Source of the DNA: Taudactylus pleione
Lineage: Eukaryota > Chordata > Amphibia > Anura > Myobatrachidae
Direction of reading: 5' to 3'
DNA: 64,000 bases
NCBI GenBank assembly: GCA_031769625.1
Contig: JAUIMM010000702.1
Span: 4,582,001-4,646,000, forward strand
Shown here: piece by piece, positions 10,987-22,583 of the stretch
Position numbering within the stretch: position 1 is the stretch's first letter
How the letters are laid out: each line of letters begins with the position of its first letter
Made by a program: the position numbers and the translations under genes
Notes under the pieces: model-generated
What the model was told of the DNA's origin: nothing
The model's input: only the letters and a program-made list of their open reading frames with translations
Databases searched by the model: none

Positions 10987-12770
10987 TGGCAATGGACTGG
11001 TCTGTTGTGTTCATTTTTGTATTCTCTTCCAGAGTTTCCATCATCCTGGTTTGTTCGGGGATTTCTGGTTTCTGTGACGGGGGCCGATAGAGAAGATGGG
11101 AGCTAATGGCAGTATTGATGGAGTGTAGTCGAGAGGAGGAGTGCTATGCCAATCAGGGGAGTGTCTGACCAATCTTAGTACAGTAATTGTTAAGTGATTT
11201 GCTATTCTGGATACTCGGAGACAGTGTGAAGGTCTATCGTCTGAGGATTATTGTATGTGTGAGTTCTGTGGGTCCGTAGTCAATGAGAGATGCATCCAAC
11301 AGTGCCAACCTAATTATAACCAGTATTGGGGTGGGTATCCTTTAGAGGATTATCATACCATGGTGGGCAAAATTTTTAACCAAACCGACTGTTGGGTATG
11401 CTCTCACGTGCCCCAAGGACAGCATAATGTAGGATTAGTGCCATTCCCATTAAATATCTCTGAAATTTTAGAATTGCAAAAAGGGAAGACACTGGATGGA
11501 AAATTTCTTAACTCCAAACCACCCCATTTTAGACTCCACCAGTACCAGGCAGATAAAACACTTTTATGTTTAAACATCACCAACTCCAATGAACCAGGAA
11601 GTTGGGAGGTGACTGGGAATAATCAGATGATGACCTTCTCACAAAGAGCTGACTGTGAGCCTATGAATTATGAACTCTTATGCAAAATTAGGTCAGGTGG
11701 AAGACACTTCTGGTATAAATATACACTAAGTAACACCAAGGAAATGGTTGGCAGAATACCAGAAGGGTACTGTGCTAGGGTTATACAACCAGAAACATGT
11801 ATTAGCCAGATGGGAGAACCTGAGATAGGATCATTTGTGAGGGAAATGTGTTGGATGATCATGATGCATTATATTCCTTATGTTCCCCCCGATGACGTAT
11901 ATTTTATATGTGGAAGGAAAGCGTATAAGTGGCTCTATCCGAGTTCTGAAGGTTTGTGTTACTTGGGAAGAGTAGTTCCAGAAGTTATGACCCTTACACA
12001 TGGTGAAATGCTTGGTATTCATAAAAACACACCATCACCATATCTTCACACACAGTATGAACACAGAGACAAAAGAAATATGATACCTGGTGACATGCAC
12101 ACAGTTAATTAGTGAGACAACTGGCTTTCAAGTTTTGGTAGCATTGGATCCCACCAGGATCGCTCAGGGTACACTAAATTTTAAATATATCCAAGATCTT
12201 GCTAAATTAATAGATAATATCACTGAGATGTATGATGACACATTCAGGTATACAGGTAGGGAGTTGCAAGCTTACAAGAAAGAACTCGTGCAACATAGAC
12301 TAGTGTTAAATTATTTAACAGCTGTCACTGGGGGGTATTGCATAACTTTGGCCACCCAATTTGGTGTAAAATGTTGCACTTACATTACAAACGATACCAG
12401 CGATCCCAAGGAGGTGATAGACCGGAAGATGGATGAAATTCTGCAGTTAAAATGGGAATTTCGAAAGAACCATAATGCTTCAGTGGCTGAAGTAGAGGAG
12501 AAGGTAGAGGAATAGGTTTCTTGGTTGAACCCAGTGAAATGGTTCTCAGGTCTAGGAGAGTGGGTCCAGGAAATGATTGCTAGTATAGGTAAACTACCTG
12601 ATCCTCATACTGGTTGTCATCATAGTAATTGGCTTATGTGTCAGGTGTGTTCCTACTGTGTTGAAATGTGGAAAATGTAAAGATAAGGTAAACCGGAAGA
12701 ATAAAATTATGATGGTGGTCAGTAGTAACAATATGAATACTGAGGTAAATATGAACTAGAAGGTACCATC
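10987..12770 (+). pseudogene. env: P1 env, broken
   Basis: A gamma-type envelope glycoprotein relic. A putative start with a hydrophobic leader is at ~10987, but the next 250 bases contain several stops. A long open stretch runs 11255-12112 and holds most of the surface subunit, including the CWVC motif at 11390-11401 that in gammaretroviruses makes the SU-TM disulfide. A dibasic RDKR, a possible furin site, lies near 12068. A one-base deletion near 12105 shifts the frame. The transmembrane subunit continues at 12106-12515 with a cysteine motif ending in CC (~12370), then meets a TAG at 12513-12515. The membrane anchor after that is frame-shifted. P2 env is far better preserved. Confidence 0.82.
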
Positions 12771-13017
12771 ATATGATGTATAAGATTTAGCCATGCATGA
12801 AATGTGTTATTAAAATGTTATTTTAAAACATCTAAATAATGTAAGTACCTATTACCCCTCAAGACTTCCGTTATAGGATTGGTGCATCCCCACATCTTTC
12901 CCATGATCTTCCAAGATCCGCGATGTGCATATAAGGGTAGTTTTATGTCCCCTCCTAGAGACACATTATTGTTGGATTAAGAAACACCTTGTGCCATCCC
13001 AGAAATTAACATTAATT
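12771..13017 (+). other. P1 post-env non-coding region
   Basis: Non-coding sequence matching the region between env and the 3' LTR of P2 (for example ATGATCTTCCAAGATCC). The polypurine tract and the first ~290 bases of U3 are deleted at its right end. Confidence 0.6.
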
Positions 13018-13820
13018 TCCACAAACACGTAGTCGCACAAGGCTAACTAGCATCTTTTCCCAAAACCCCAATACTTACACACTGCACACTTACATAAAAG
13101 GTTCCCTAGTATTAAAGTGTAATATTCAAGGTTTATTCAGTATTATTAATGTTGTGAAATAAATGTAATTTGATATCTAAGGTTTAGTACATGGTAAGCA
13201 GACCGTGTTTGGTGTTGTACTGATCCACTGTGTCTTTGCAGATTTCCGGTACCATCAGTGAGAAGATTGCAACATGTGTCTGCAAACTATGGACTATAGA
13301 GAGTTAAACATTAAAATGTACTCTGTAATGCTACCAGCTTAGATTTAGTATGCAGGGGGAAAAAGGACACAAAGGGCTGTTGTAGGCTCGTTTGTGTCCA
13401 TTCTAATTGACCTATGAACTATACTGCAACAGAAGAACCAGGAAGAAGAACCAATGGAATCATGCCAAACTGTTCTATTGTATTGCCTATCCCTGTAAGA
13501 GTATATATGTGGGCTCTCTAAACTTAGATGCCAGTCTTCCTGCCTTGCTGATGACGGAGGTTTCTATATTGATGCCGGTATCTGGGTCCAGAGCGTATGC
13601 GTATGTAACAACTGTACCTTGGGTCTGTATGATTTATTTGCACTAATTGTATTTAGATCACAGTGTGTAACCATCTGTTTTTATGTTGAATAATAACTTT
13701 TTGTGCTTTGGAACCACACTCAAAGTCTGAAAGCATATATTTCTTGTGCGACTCATTACGCCAAATAGCAAAATTTTTAGAAGGTATAGGTATATAGGAA
13801 TCAATAGGTAGGAATCCATA
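13018..13820 (+). repeat. P1 3' LTR, truncated at its U3 start
   Basis: This matches the P1 5' LTR from ~2574 to 3366 (CCAATACTTACACACTGC onward) with scattered differences. The first ~290 bases of the LTR are missing. It ends GGAATCCATA and is followed by the GGGG duplication and then L1 ORF2 sequence. Confidence 0.8.
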
Positions 13821-14870
13821 GGGGTCTCTCCCGTAGTCATAGACCTATTTCTCTAAGTTTTTTCTACGTTTTTTCCCTCCCTAAAATTTTATATGTCCTT
13901 TTGGGACTTTTGTTGTATTCGATACAAATTTTCTACTCCCTCTTCTCCTCTTGTCCCTTTATGGAACAACCCTGATTTTCTCCTGGGGTTTCCTCTCCCC
14001 ATTTCATACTACGGCAGAGGGTAGGGATACGATTTGTATATGACCTTACTGTTTGTAATATTTGGGCTTCTATGGATGATATTAAGCAGCAGTTCCCTTC
14101 CCTCCATCCTCCTTTTTTCAAATATTTCCATGTCCGTCATTTTCTTATGTCTCTTCTCCAGTCAGACGTCTTGCATGCCCACACCCCTTTTGAAGTCCTC
14201 TGCCTTACCTGCCCAATTCGTAGAGGAATTATTTCTTCTATCTATATTTTGCTGATTGATGTTACTTCTGCTACTCAGGGCAGTCATGAGCAGGAGTGGG
14301 ATAGAGATCTGGGACCACCTCCAGATGATTCCTGCTGGGAGGAGGTGATGGAGGGGATAGCTATGAGCTATCTCCACACAAATTAAGGAAACTGCATATA
14401 AACTGTACTATAGGTGGTTCTACACTCCAGACAAACTTTCTAAAATGTTTCCTACCTCAGCGTCGGGTTGTTGGCTGAACTGTTGCCACAGAGCAACTCT
14501 CCTCCACATTTGGTGGACATGCCCTTGTATTGACCCATTTTGGAATGAGGTTCTCTCACTTGTCAATTCCCTCTCTGGCCTCTTGCTCTCCTTGTATCCA
14601 TGTGTGTTTCTGCTCTCGCAACGATTTCCAGATTTATTTTTTTTGCTGAATAAATTGTTCTCTGATATTTTGGCTGCAATGAAATCTTTAATAGCTAGAC
14701 AATATCTAGACATTGGAAATCCCCTGACCCACCTGCAGTCTCTGCTGTTAGGAATTTCATTTGGTACATTGCTAGCATGGAAAAGATTACCTACATGATT
14801 GCCCTCATAAAATTGAACTAGTTTGGGGCCCCTAGCTCTTGAGAGGGAACCATAACTCATCTCCCTACTC

Positions 14871-15040
14871 CAGGGGCATTTCTAGAGAGGAAGGGACCCA
14901 TGTGCAGTCTCCGACATTTTCCAGTCATTTTTAGAGCGCCGGATCCCCGCTCCGACGTGGGACTCAGGAGAGGTAAGTATGCTATGGGTGCAGGGAGTGC
15001 AGTGGCGGGCCCCCCTGGACCCATTATAGATACACCCCTG
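14871..15040. mobile_element. Short hAT-type MITE in L1 3' region
   Basis: 170 bp with ends CAGGGGCATTTCTAGA and AGATACACCCCTG. Flanks are CCCTACTC and CCCTCCTC, an 8-bp duplication with one change, as expected for hAT elements. It has no coding capacity. Confidence 0.7.
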
Positions 15041-15129
15041 CCCTCCTCTGGTTTGGTGTTACCTTTGTGTTTCCAGGGTTCTTAGTTTGACTGTCTGCCA
15101 TGCCTTCCTCGGGTCCTCCTGATTGGGTA

Positions 15130-15620
15130 GCAGTCGGGAAGCTGACAGATGTAATTCCAACTACCGGCTTCCTGACTATCTAATTCTGGCAGGGGTCTAA
15201 TGACAGGCATTGAAAACTCCTGTCATTAGACCTATGCCGGGAGCCCAACACCCGGCTTACTGATTGAAGGTAAGCCAGGCACCGGGCCTGGACAGCCGCA
15301 GGGGGAGGGTTAGGTTAGGGGCTCCCGGGGGGATTTAGGGTTAGGCACCCCCCTGAGAGGTTAGAGTTAGGCTAGGGGAAGGGAGGGGTTAGGGTTAGGC
15401 ACCCCCAGGGGGAGGTTAGGGTTAGGCACCCCCCCGGGGGACTTAGGTTTAGGTGGTGGAAGGGGGGTTAGCTTTAGGCACTTAGAGGAGGGATTAGGGT
15501 TAGGCACTTGGTGGGGAGGTTATGGTTAGGCACTCCTAAGGGAGGGTTAGGGTTAGGGGGTAGAATAGTGTTAGTAAATACTTTGGACGATCGGGATTTT
15601 CACCCATGCGGCTGGCGGTA
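15130..15620. repeat. Repeat with degenerate TTAGGG-like G-rich array
   Basis: An interspersed repeat with AGTCGGGAAGCTGACAG near its left end and, at 15290-15580, about ten irregular units of the type GGTTAGGGTTAGGCACCCCC. Related copies are at 16735-17072 and 49940-50560. The units are too irregular and too short an array to be a telomere. Confidence 0.6.
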
Positions 15621-16079
15621 AATCATCCTGATTCCCTCCTCATCAGCCTATTTGTTTTGTGCTCTGGTAAGCTTTAATACATCTGTGTATTTTGGAGATG
15701 TGTTTTGTTTGATATATACCAGTTTTCATTTGTTTTCCCCCCCTTCTCCTTACCCCTCCCTCTACCCCATGCTTTACATTTTTATTTATATACTTTGTTT
15801 TCAAAATCTAAGAAAAAAAACTATGGAAACATTTCTATATATATTTTCTATCTTTATATAATGTCAATTTCTTTTGTTTCCATGATTAAATAAAGAATTA
15901 AAAAAATAACAATAAAAATAATTTTCTTAGCTATCGTAACTAGGACAGTGAGTAAAGGTCTCAAACGATTCTGCCCAGTTCTTAAAACTGGCGCATAATA
16001 AGGCTAACAGATCCAAAAGAACCACAAGACAAAGCTTATATCTAATAAAGTAAAACAGTTAGGAAATTTTATTATAAAA

Positions 16080-18372
16080 TCATTGACATGTCCAAAAATT
16101 ATGTATAAAGGTAGCAGATATAGCATTGCATTTCGAACAAACCTCCTCAGACACAAAATGTTTCTGCTGAGCCTGTGAAATATATGCTTTGTGGACCGTG
16201 TTTATATAAACTTCCTGTATAGTTACAGAGTAGTAATGTAGATTTATAGTGATCAAACAATAAGGAACTACCCTCGATTGTGGGTATATCTTGGCGCCAA
16301 GATAATATTGTACGTGGCTTGACCATATTTTATCAGCTTTGGGTTTAAAAAAGTTTCCATATAGGTATCTAGTTCTATACGTAGTCCTTTTAACAAGTGA
16401 CAACAAAGTCATAAGGTAATCTGTGTCCTTAAAAGAGGACGTTGCCAATGAAAGTGAGTTTACAAAGTGCCTTATCTGAAGATATGCATAAAAGTGATAT
16501 TTGGTCAATCCAAATGTATCCTGTAAATCATAAAAAGAGTGTAGTTTGCCTCCAGGATCAAAAACATCAGCCGTAGACCGGATTCCTTTATTTTTCAATT
16601 GTACAAATGTGTAATTCTGTAAGCCAGGTAAGTATAAATGGTTACCCCAAAAAGGTACCATACGTGAGTATCCCAGGTTCCTGTTCAATTTCTTATTAAT
16701 GCCCACCAGGATAGGTAGGTGTCTCTAAAGAAAATATTGGAAAAAACATGTAGTGGAATTTGTGCTCTTGGTACATGGAACAGAGCTCCTAGTGAATAAG
16801 GGGGATGTTGCGGCCGACGGTCACAATACTGACAGCGGAATGCCAGATAGGGATTTATGATAGGCATCAAAATAACAACGCCTATCATAATCCTGACACC
16901 AGAACACCGAGAACGACATCTCAAACGAAGGTAAATCCGGGGAGCCCTTAGCGTTAGCCGCGAGGTGGATGGTAAGGATTAGGGAGTCTAGTGGAGTTAG
17001 GGTTAGGAGGGGATTAGGGTTAGGCACCCCTAACTTAGAGGTTAGGGTTAGGGAGAGGTTAGGCTAAACAGCCACCAGCATTTCAATCCCATTCCGAATA
17101 AGGAGTGTAGGAAGAGCAATCCAAGGCATAAATGGTATATATAGTGCGCTCTAAAAGCCAGTAGGCAATGTACCGGAAAGAGACAGAATGAGAAAGATTT
17201 AACAAATCAGGCAATCCCAGCCCACCATCCACCCTGAGCAAGTGTAGTGTAGCTCTAAAAATGCAAGAACGTCCATTCCTCCAGATACATTTTTGAAACA
17301 TCACATAACATTTTTTAATATCTAACTTTGAAGTACTAATTGGGAGCATTTGCATGGTGTAGGCCAATTTCAGAAAAATTACAGTTTTAATGACTGCTAT
17401 CCATCCCAAAAGAGAAAAAGGCAGTAGCTGCCAGCTGTCCAATAGTTCAGAAATAGGAGAGAAGTTGAGTATAATTTGGAAACGCGATGGGGAATATGAA
17501 TTCCCAAGTTTTTTAATTGGGTATTTACAATTCGCATATCATTAAAGGGAGATAATAATTGAAGAGTATATAGATTAGTGCCCAGTGGCATCAACTCAGA
17601 TTTATCCATATTGATTTTATATCCAAAAAATAACCCAAATTGTGTGATAATGTTTAAAACTACTGGGAGGAAGAAACTGGGTCAGTTAAAAAGAGTAACA
17701 TGGTGTCTGCGAAAAGTGAAAGACACAGATCTACACTATGTTACCAATCATGATGCCTTGGTAATGGGGGGGATTGGCATAATGCAATAGCAAGTGGTTC
17801 CAATGCTATTGCAAATAGTAGGGGCGACAGGGGACATCCCTGTCTTGTGCCTTGTCAGATTAAAATAGAATCTGAAAGGAAAACATTACACAAAATATCA
17901 GATGTGGGTTGTAAATAAAGTAATTTGAGGAATGCTATAAATTTATCGGGTATACCAAATCTCTGAAGGGAATTATACAGATGATCCCAATGTGCCATAT
18001 CAAATGCTCTCTCTGCATCTAAAGATAAAATTGCTTTAGGCGGAGTATTACTAGAAGAATGGATGTGCCGGATAGCAGCTAACACTCTCCGAATGTTAAA
18101 CCTGTTTGGTCAGGGTAGACTATGACTGGTAGGACATGTTTTAATCTATCCGCCAATATCTCCGTCAACATTTTATAGTCGAAATTAAGTAGTGAGATTG
18201 GACAGTAAGACCCTCGATCCGATAAATCCCTACACGGCTTTGGAAGTATGTTGAGTGTTGCAGAATTAAAATATGCAGGAAGGGAATCAGAGGCTAAAAG
18301 AATAAAATATAGTTAATATAGATATAATTTTTTGTGGAGTTTATCTCTCTTACATTCCAAGATCCTACTTTC
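16080..18372 (-). pseudogene. L1-like ORF2, endonuclease largely deleted
   Basis: A minus-strand L1-type ORF2. It begins with the typical endonuclease start, SWNVREINS, at 18372-18346. It then jumps within ~50 bases into the RT, so nearly the whole endonuclease is missing. RT blocks follow: PISLLNFDYKM (~18200), ILSLDAERAFDMAHW (~18000), [14 protein letters not shown] (~17850) and FADTMLLF (~17700), where the second catalytic Asp of FADD is lost. The thumb is at 17083-17442 (GGLGLPDL) and the C-terminal part at 16080-16706, ending in a CXXC...H-type block. A TTAGGG-like repeat interrupts 16735-17072. Many frameshifts make it inactive. Confidence 0.83.
16735..17072. repeat. TTAGGG-like repeat inserted in L1 ORF2
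   Basis: Second copy of the repeat described at 15130, with a hairpin (ATAGGCATCAAA... and ...GCCTATCATAA around 16860-16890) and irregular TTAGGGTTAGG units at 16975-17065. It separates two readable ORF2 blocks. Confidence 0.55.
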
Positions 18373-18711
18373 CAAGCTGTCAATACAATGTGTAAGCAAA
18401 AACTATGAGACATCACAAAAACATTACATTGATAAGGCAGAAAATGCAAGCAGATCAGAAATCGCACCTGTCACAGCTCAAGGTAGGGATGGGGGGTAGG
18501 AAAACACAATAGGAAAGAAACATACAGGGGAAATAAGAAATCAAGCAATGCAGAACCATACAGGTAATAAAGACAATGTGAAAAATGACCAGTAGATGGC
18601 AACATTCTCACAGTGTACTTCCGTTTATATACTAGTATCAGATAAGAAAAACAAATGTATATGAAGACAAGCCCCATGTCTAACAGCCTCAGCAAACTAT
18701 ATAAGAAATTA
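18373..18711. other. L1 inter-ORF region
   Basis: Non-coding DNA between the L1 ORF2 start and the K1 insertion. It should join directly to 31534 onward in the unsplit L1. No other feature is seen. Confidence 0.4.
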
Positions 18712-19074
18712 CCACCAGGCAGGGCCGCTATCAGGGGGGACTGGAGTACCGACCCCGCACAGAGAGGGGGCCCGCCCGCAATCCCATTCCCCCCCCCCCC
18801 GCCTACACATCAATCGCCACTGCAAATCTTTTTTTTTTTTCCGGGAAGGGGCCACGCCTCTCGAGATTATGCCACGCCCCCTATTACCCGGGCCCGCCGC
18901 GGCTCTAAGCGAGCCTGGCTGCATGTCAGTCTTGTTTTTTTTTAATGTATGCTCCCAGAGTGCTGTCCAGCCTGCCGCACAAATTTATATATTCATTGAG
19001 GAAGGGCACTGGGACAACTATATGTAGCTGCAAGAGTGTTGGGCATTTCTGATATTATATATACAAACGACACA

Positions 19075-20315
19075 TGCAGGTAAACCTTGCATGTGGTCAC
19101 TCCACCCTTTGGTGAGAAATCGATAACCGTAAGTGCCGTGTGAGTGGGTAAGTGACTTCACTACGAGCCTTCAACTAATGATACTGCCTTTGAACCTTAT
19201 GAATACCCCTGCCTATACCTTCTAATATCCTTCCTATAAGCCTCTAAGGATGACGCTATTTTGCGGAAGCAGTCATACAGTAAATAAAGACTCCAGACCT
19301 AGAACCTGTGGTTCCAAAGCACAAAGTATTATTCAAGTAAAAAGTACAGCAGTTACACGCTATGATCCTCATAATCTTAGCCCAAAGAAATTATACAGAC
19401 GCAAGTACAGTTATACATACGCAGCGCTCTCTGGTCCAGATGTAGGCATCAGCAAGAAACCCCTCGTCAATCAGCATTCAGCACAAAGACTAGGAACCCA
19501 GGGTCAGAGCACACATATTTATACCCCCCAGAAATAAACAACACAATAGAGAAGTTTGTTGCTAATACCATTGGTCCTAAAGGAGAGGGCATATGTTACA
19601 AGGCATTTAACAAGTTGGTTCAAATAGACACAGTCCAGCCTCTAATAACTGGTGGTCTCTGGTTTCCAGCCTCATGCAAATCCTAACAGTTATTCATATA
19701 ATGTACATTTTGTTGCTTGAAGTCTCTGCGGTCCATAAGTTGAGAATGCATGTTGCGATCTCTCCATCGATATTACCAGAATACTGTTGAGAGAGTATGC
19801 ATCAGGACAATACCAAACATGGCTTACTTATCACGTATAAAACCTTAGTTATGAAATAATCTTTATTTCCTAACAATTATAATAAATGTGCATACTTGAA
19901 TCTTATACCTTAAAGCTTATGGAACCTTGTATGTGAATATGCAATGTGTGAGTATGTGGGGTTTGATGTAAAGACGCTAGTTAACTTGGGGCAGATGCGT
20001 GTGCATGAAGCTAATATTTGGCGTTTTCATACAGAATCTTATGCATTCGCTAATATGCGACTAGTTAACAGCACTATTGTGCATATCAATGTGTGTATGA
20101 GAAATGGTGTGAGATGCAATTGCATGATGCTAATAGTAATATCGCCACATGTACTAAAGTGTGAGTTTATCTAAAATGGCGCTTAGGCGGCCATTCGCAA
20201 AATGGCGTCTTGCGATCTCATTTCCAAGATGGCGTCTTGCGGCCAGTCGCAAGATGGCGTCGCTGGGATCCAATTTTAAACTGATCTTGTCTCAGCCAAT
20301 TATCCAGCTTCGACA
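19075..20315 (-). repeat. P2 3' LTR
   Basis: Shared with 29870-31112 from TGCAGGTAAACC to ...CAGCTTCGACA. On the element's strand it starts TGTCGAAGCTGGATAATTGG and ends CCTGCA. U3 contains several AAGATGGCG/AAAATGGCG boxes (~20172-20255). A polyadenylation signal (AATAAA on the minus strand) is at ~19862. The preceding AAAGGGTGGAC resembles a polypurine tract. Confidence 0.85.
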
Positions 20316-20624
20316 GTCCACCCTTTGATAGCCAACAACATGCTATCACAATCTGATTTTTAAAATATAATTTAGGCTTACATTTAGTGTTATTATGGAA
20401 TGGCACAAGGTGATTCTTAATCCATCAATAATGTGTCTCTGAGTGGGGACATAAAACTACTATTATACGCACACCGTGGATCTTGGAAGATCATGTGAAA
20501 GGTGTGGGGATACACCAGTCCTATAAAGGCAGTCTTGAAGGGGAAATTTGAGACTTTACATTATCTGAGGTGTTTTAAAATAACATTTCAACAATACATT
20601 CTATGCATGTCTAAATATAATACA
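20316..20624 (-). other. P2 post-env non-coding region and polypurine tract
   Basis: No coding sequence. A purine run directly before the LTR on the element's strand (AAAGGGTGGAC, 20316-20328) is the likely plus-strand primer. The rest matches the P1 post-env region. Confidence 0.6.
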
Positions 20625-22418
20625 TTAAATGATGGTATTTCCTAGTTTGGGGTTGTAATGCAGTTCTGTATTTACCTCAGTATTCATACTGACCACCATC
20701 ATAGTTTCGTTCTTTCGTTTTACTCTATTTTTACATTTTCCACACTTCAACACAATAGGAACACACCGGACACATATACCAATTATTAAGATGACAATCA
20801 GTATAAGGATTAAGAATTTGCCTATGCTGGTGATCACTTCCTGGACCCATTCCCCTAGACCTGAGAACCATTTCACTGGGTTCAGCCATGAAACCCATCC
20901 TTCTATCTTCTCCCCTACTTCAGCCACTGAAGCATTATGGTTCTTACAAAATTCCCATTTTAGCTGCAGAATTTCATCCATCTTTCAGTCTATCACCTCC
21001 TTGGGGTCGCTGGTATCATTGGTGACATAGGTGCAACATTTTACTCCAAATTGGGTGGCCAATGTTACGCAATACTCTCCAGTAACAGCAGTTAAATAAT
21101 TTAACACTAGCCTGTGTTGCAGCAATTCTTTCTTGTACGCTTGCAATTCTCTCCCTGTATACCTGAATGTGTCATCATACATCTCGATGATATTATCTAT
21201 CAATTTAGCAAGTTCCTTAATATATCTAAAGTTTAATGTACCCCGAGCGATCCTGGTGGGATCCAATGCAACTAAAACTTGAAAGCCAGTTGTCTCACTA
21301 ATTAACTGAGTGGCTTTGTGCACGTCACCAGGTATCATATTTCGTTTGCCTCTGTGTTCATATTGTGTGTGAAGATATGGTGACGGTGTGTTTTTATGTA
21401 TACCAAGCATTTCAACATGTGTGAGGGTCATAACTTCTGGGACTACTCTTCCCAGGTAACACAAACCTTCGGAACTCGGGGAGAGCCACTTATACGCTTT
21501 TCTTCCACATATAAAATATACATTATCAGGGAGAACAAAAGGAATGGTATGCATCACTATCATTAAGCACATTTCCCTTGCAAACAATCCTATTTCTGGG
21601 TTTTCCATCTGGTACATGCAAGTTTCTGGCTGTATTATTTTAGCACAATAAGCATCTGGCACCTTACCAATAATTTCTTTGGTGGAACTCAATGCATACC
21701 GGTACCTAAAATGTCTCCCACTAGATTTAATTGAGTGTAACAGATCATGGTTTATGGACTCATTATGAGCTCTTTGTGAGAAGGTCATCGTCTGATTATT
21801 TCCTGTCACTTCCCAACTCCCGGGTTTATTGGGGTTGGTCATGTTTAAACACAAAAGTGATCTATCTACTTGGAATTGATAGAGTTTGAAATGAGGTGGT
21901 TTGGATGAGAGGAATTTTCCATCCAATGTTTTCCCTTTTTGTAATTCTAAAATTTCTGTGATATTCAGTGGAAATGGCACCAATCCTACATTATGCTGTC
22001 CCTGTGGCACATGTGAACACACCCAGCAATCAGTTTGATTTAACACTTTGCCTACCATGCTGTGATAATCCTCTAAAGGATACACACCCCAGTACAGGTT
22101 ATATTTAGGCTGGCACCGTTGGATACAATTCTCATCAACTAGGGACCTACAAAGCTTACAAATACAGGAATCTTCAGACGATAAACCTCCACACCGTCCC
22201 CGAGTATCCGGAATAACAGCTCTCTTAACAATAACAGTACTAAGATTGCTCAGACACTCCCCTGATTGGCACTGCACTCCTTCTGACTCCACTCCATCAG
22301 CACTGCCATCAACTCCCCTCTCCACAATTGGTCCCCCTTCCCGAACCGACCAGGATGGTGAACACTCTAAAAGAAAATATGAAAATGAACACAGCAGGCC
22401 CGTCCATTTCCACAACAA
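20625..22418 (-). pseudogene. env: P2 env, one in-frame stop
   Basis: A nearly complete gamma-type envelope glycoprotein. It opens at 22418 with a hydrophobic signal sequence (GLLCSFSYFLLECS). The surface subunit has a CWVC motif near 22020 and several N-glycosylation sites. A dibasic RGKR near 21345 could be the furin site. The transmembrane subunit has a heptad-rich part, then LNYLTAVTGEYC and a CC pair (~21035). A TGA near 20985 interrupts it; P1 has arginine there. After the stop the same frame continues through the membrane-proximal part and a strongly hydrophobic anchor (FLILILIVILIIG, ~20800), ending with a short cytoplasmic tail at 20625. Apart from this stop no frameshift is seen. 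The cysteine spacing before CC is ten residues rather than the usual six. Confidence 0.87.
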
Positions 22419-22583
22419 GACCTGCAGATTTCTTATAGTTCAGGTATCTCACTACGACCTTTTCAATCCTCCCGGAACAAGCTCACGAGCGACAGGTTCA
22501 CGCTATCAGCCTTGTCTCCGACTCATTTCTCCACTGGTTGGTTGACCTTTTTGCAGTGAGTGGAATGGACCCAGGTATCTCTC

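Larger units (their letters stand above)
2285..13824 (+). mobile_element. Endogenous retrovirus P1, gamma-type, rearranged, inserted in L1 ORF2
   Basis: P1 is an 11.5-kb plus-strand provirus flanked by the 4-bp direct repeat GGGG (2285-2288 and 13821-13824). The L1 frame reads on across it. Order: 5' LTR, tRNA-Pro-like primer site, leader with splice donor, gag, then an inverted ERV fragment (N), then integrase C-terminus, env and a 5'-truncated 3' LTR. Protease, RT, RNase H and most of integrase of P1 itself are missing. The simplest account is that N integrated near the end of gag, and one later deletion removed the N 5' end together with P1 pro-pol. A 4-bp duplication, proline primer site and CWVC-type Env all fit gammaretrovirus-like ERVs. 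Confidence 0.85.
13825..15925 (+). pseudogene. L1-like LINE ORF2 C-terminus and 3' end
   Basis: This continues the ORF2 broken at 2285. Recognisable pieces are PLWNNPDFL (~13960) and the C-terminal cysteine/histidine-rich block ending LLHIWWTCPCIDPFWNEV (~14500-14550). ORF2 ends near 14800 (EKITYM). The 3' region contains two insertions (14871-15040 and ~15130-15620) and ends in a T/A-rich tail with AATAAA at ~15890 followed by an A-rich tract to ~15925. It is inactive because of stops and frameshifts. Confidence 0.8.

Noticed and set aside
15290..15580. Interstitial telomere
   Set aside because: Units are irregular, broken by CACCCCC blocks, and part of a dispersed repeat.
19075..19080. Shared TGCAGG as a certain P2 LTR end
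   Set aside because: It gives TG...CA ends but no target duplication, so it is kept as the best boundary and not as proof.
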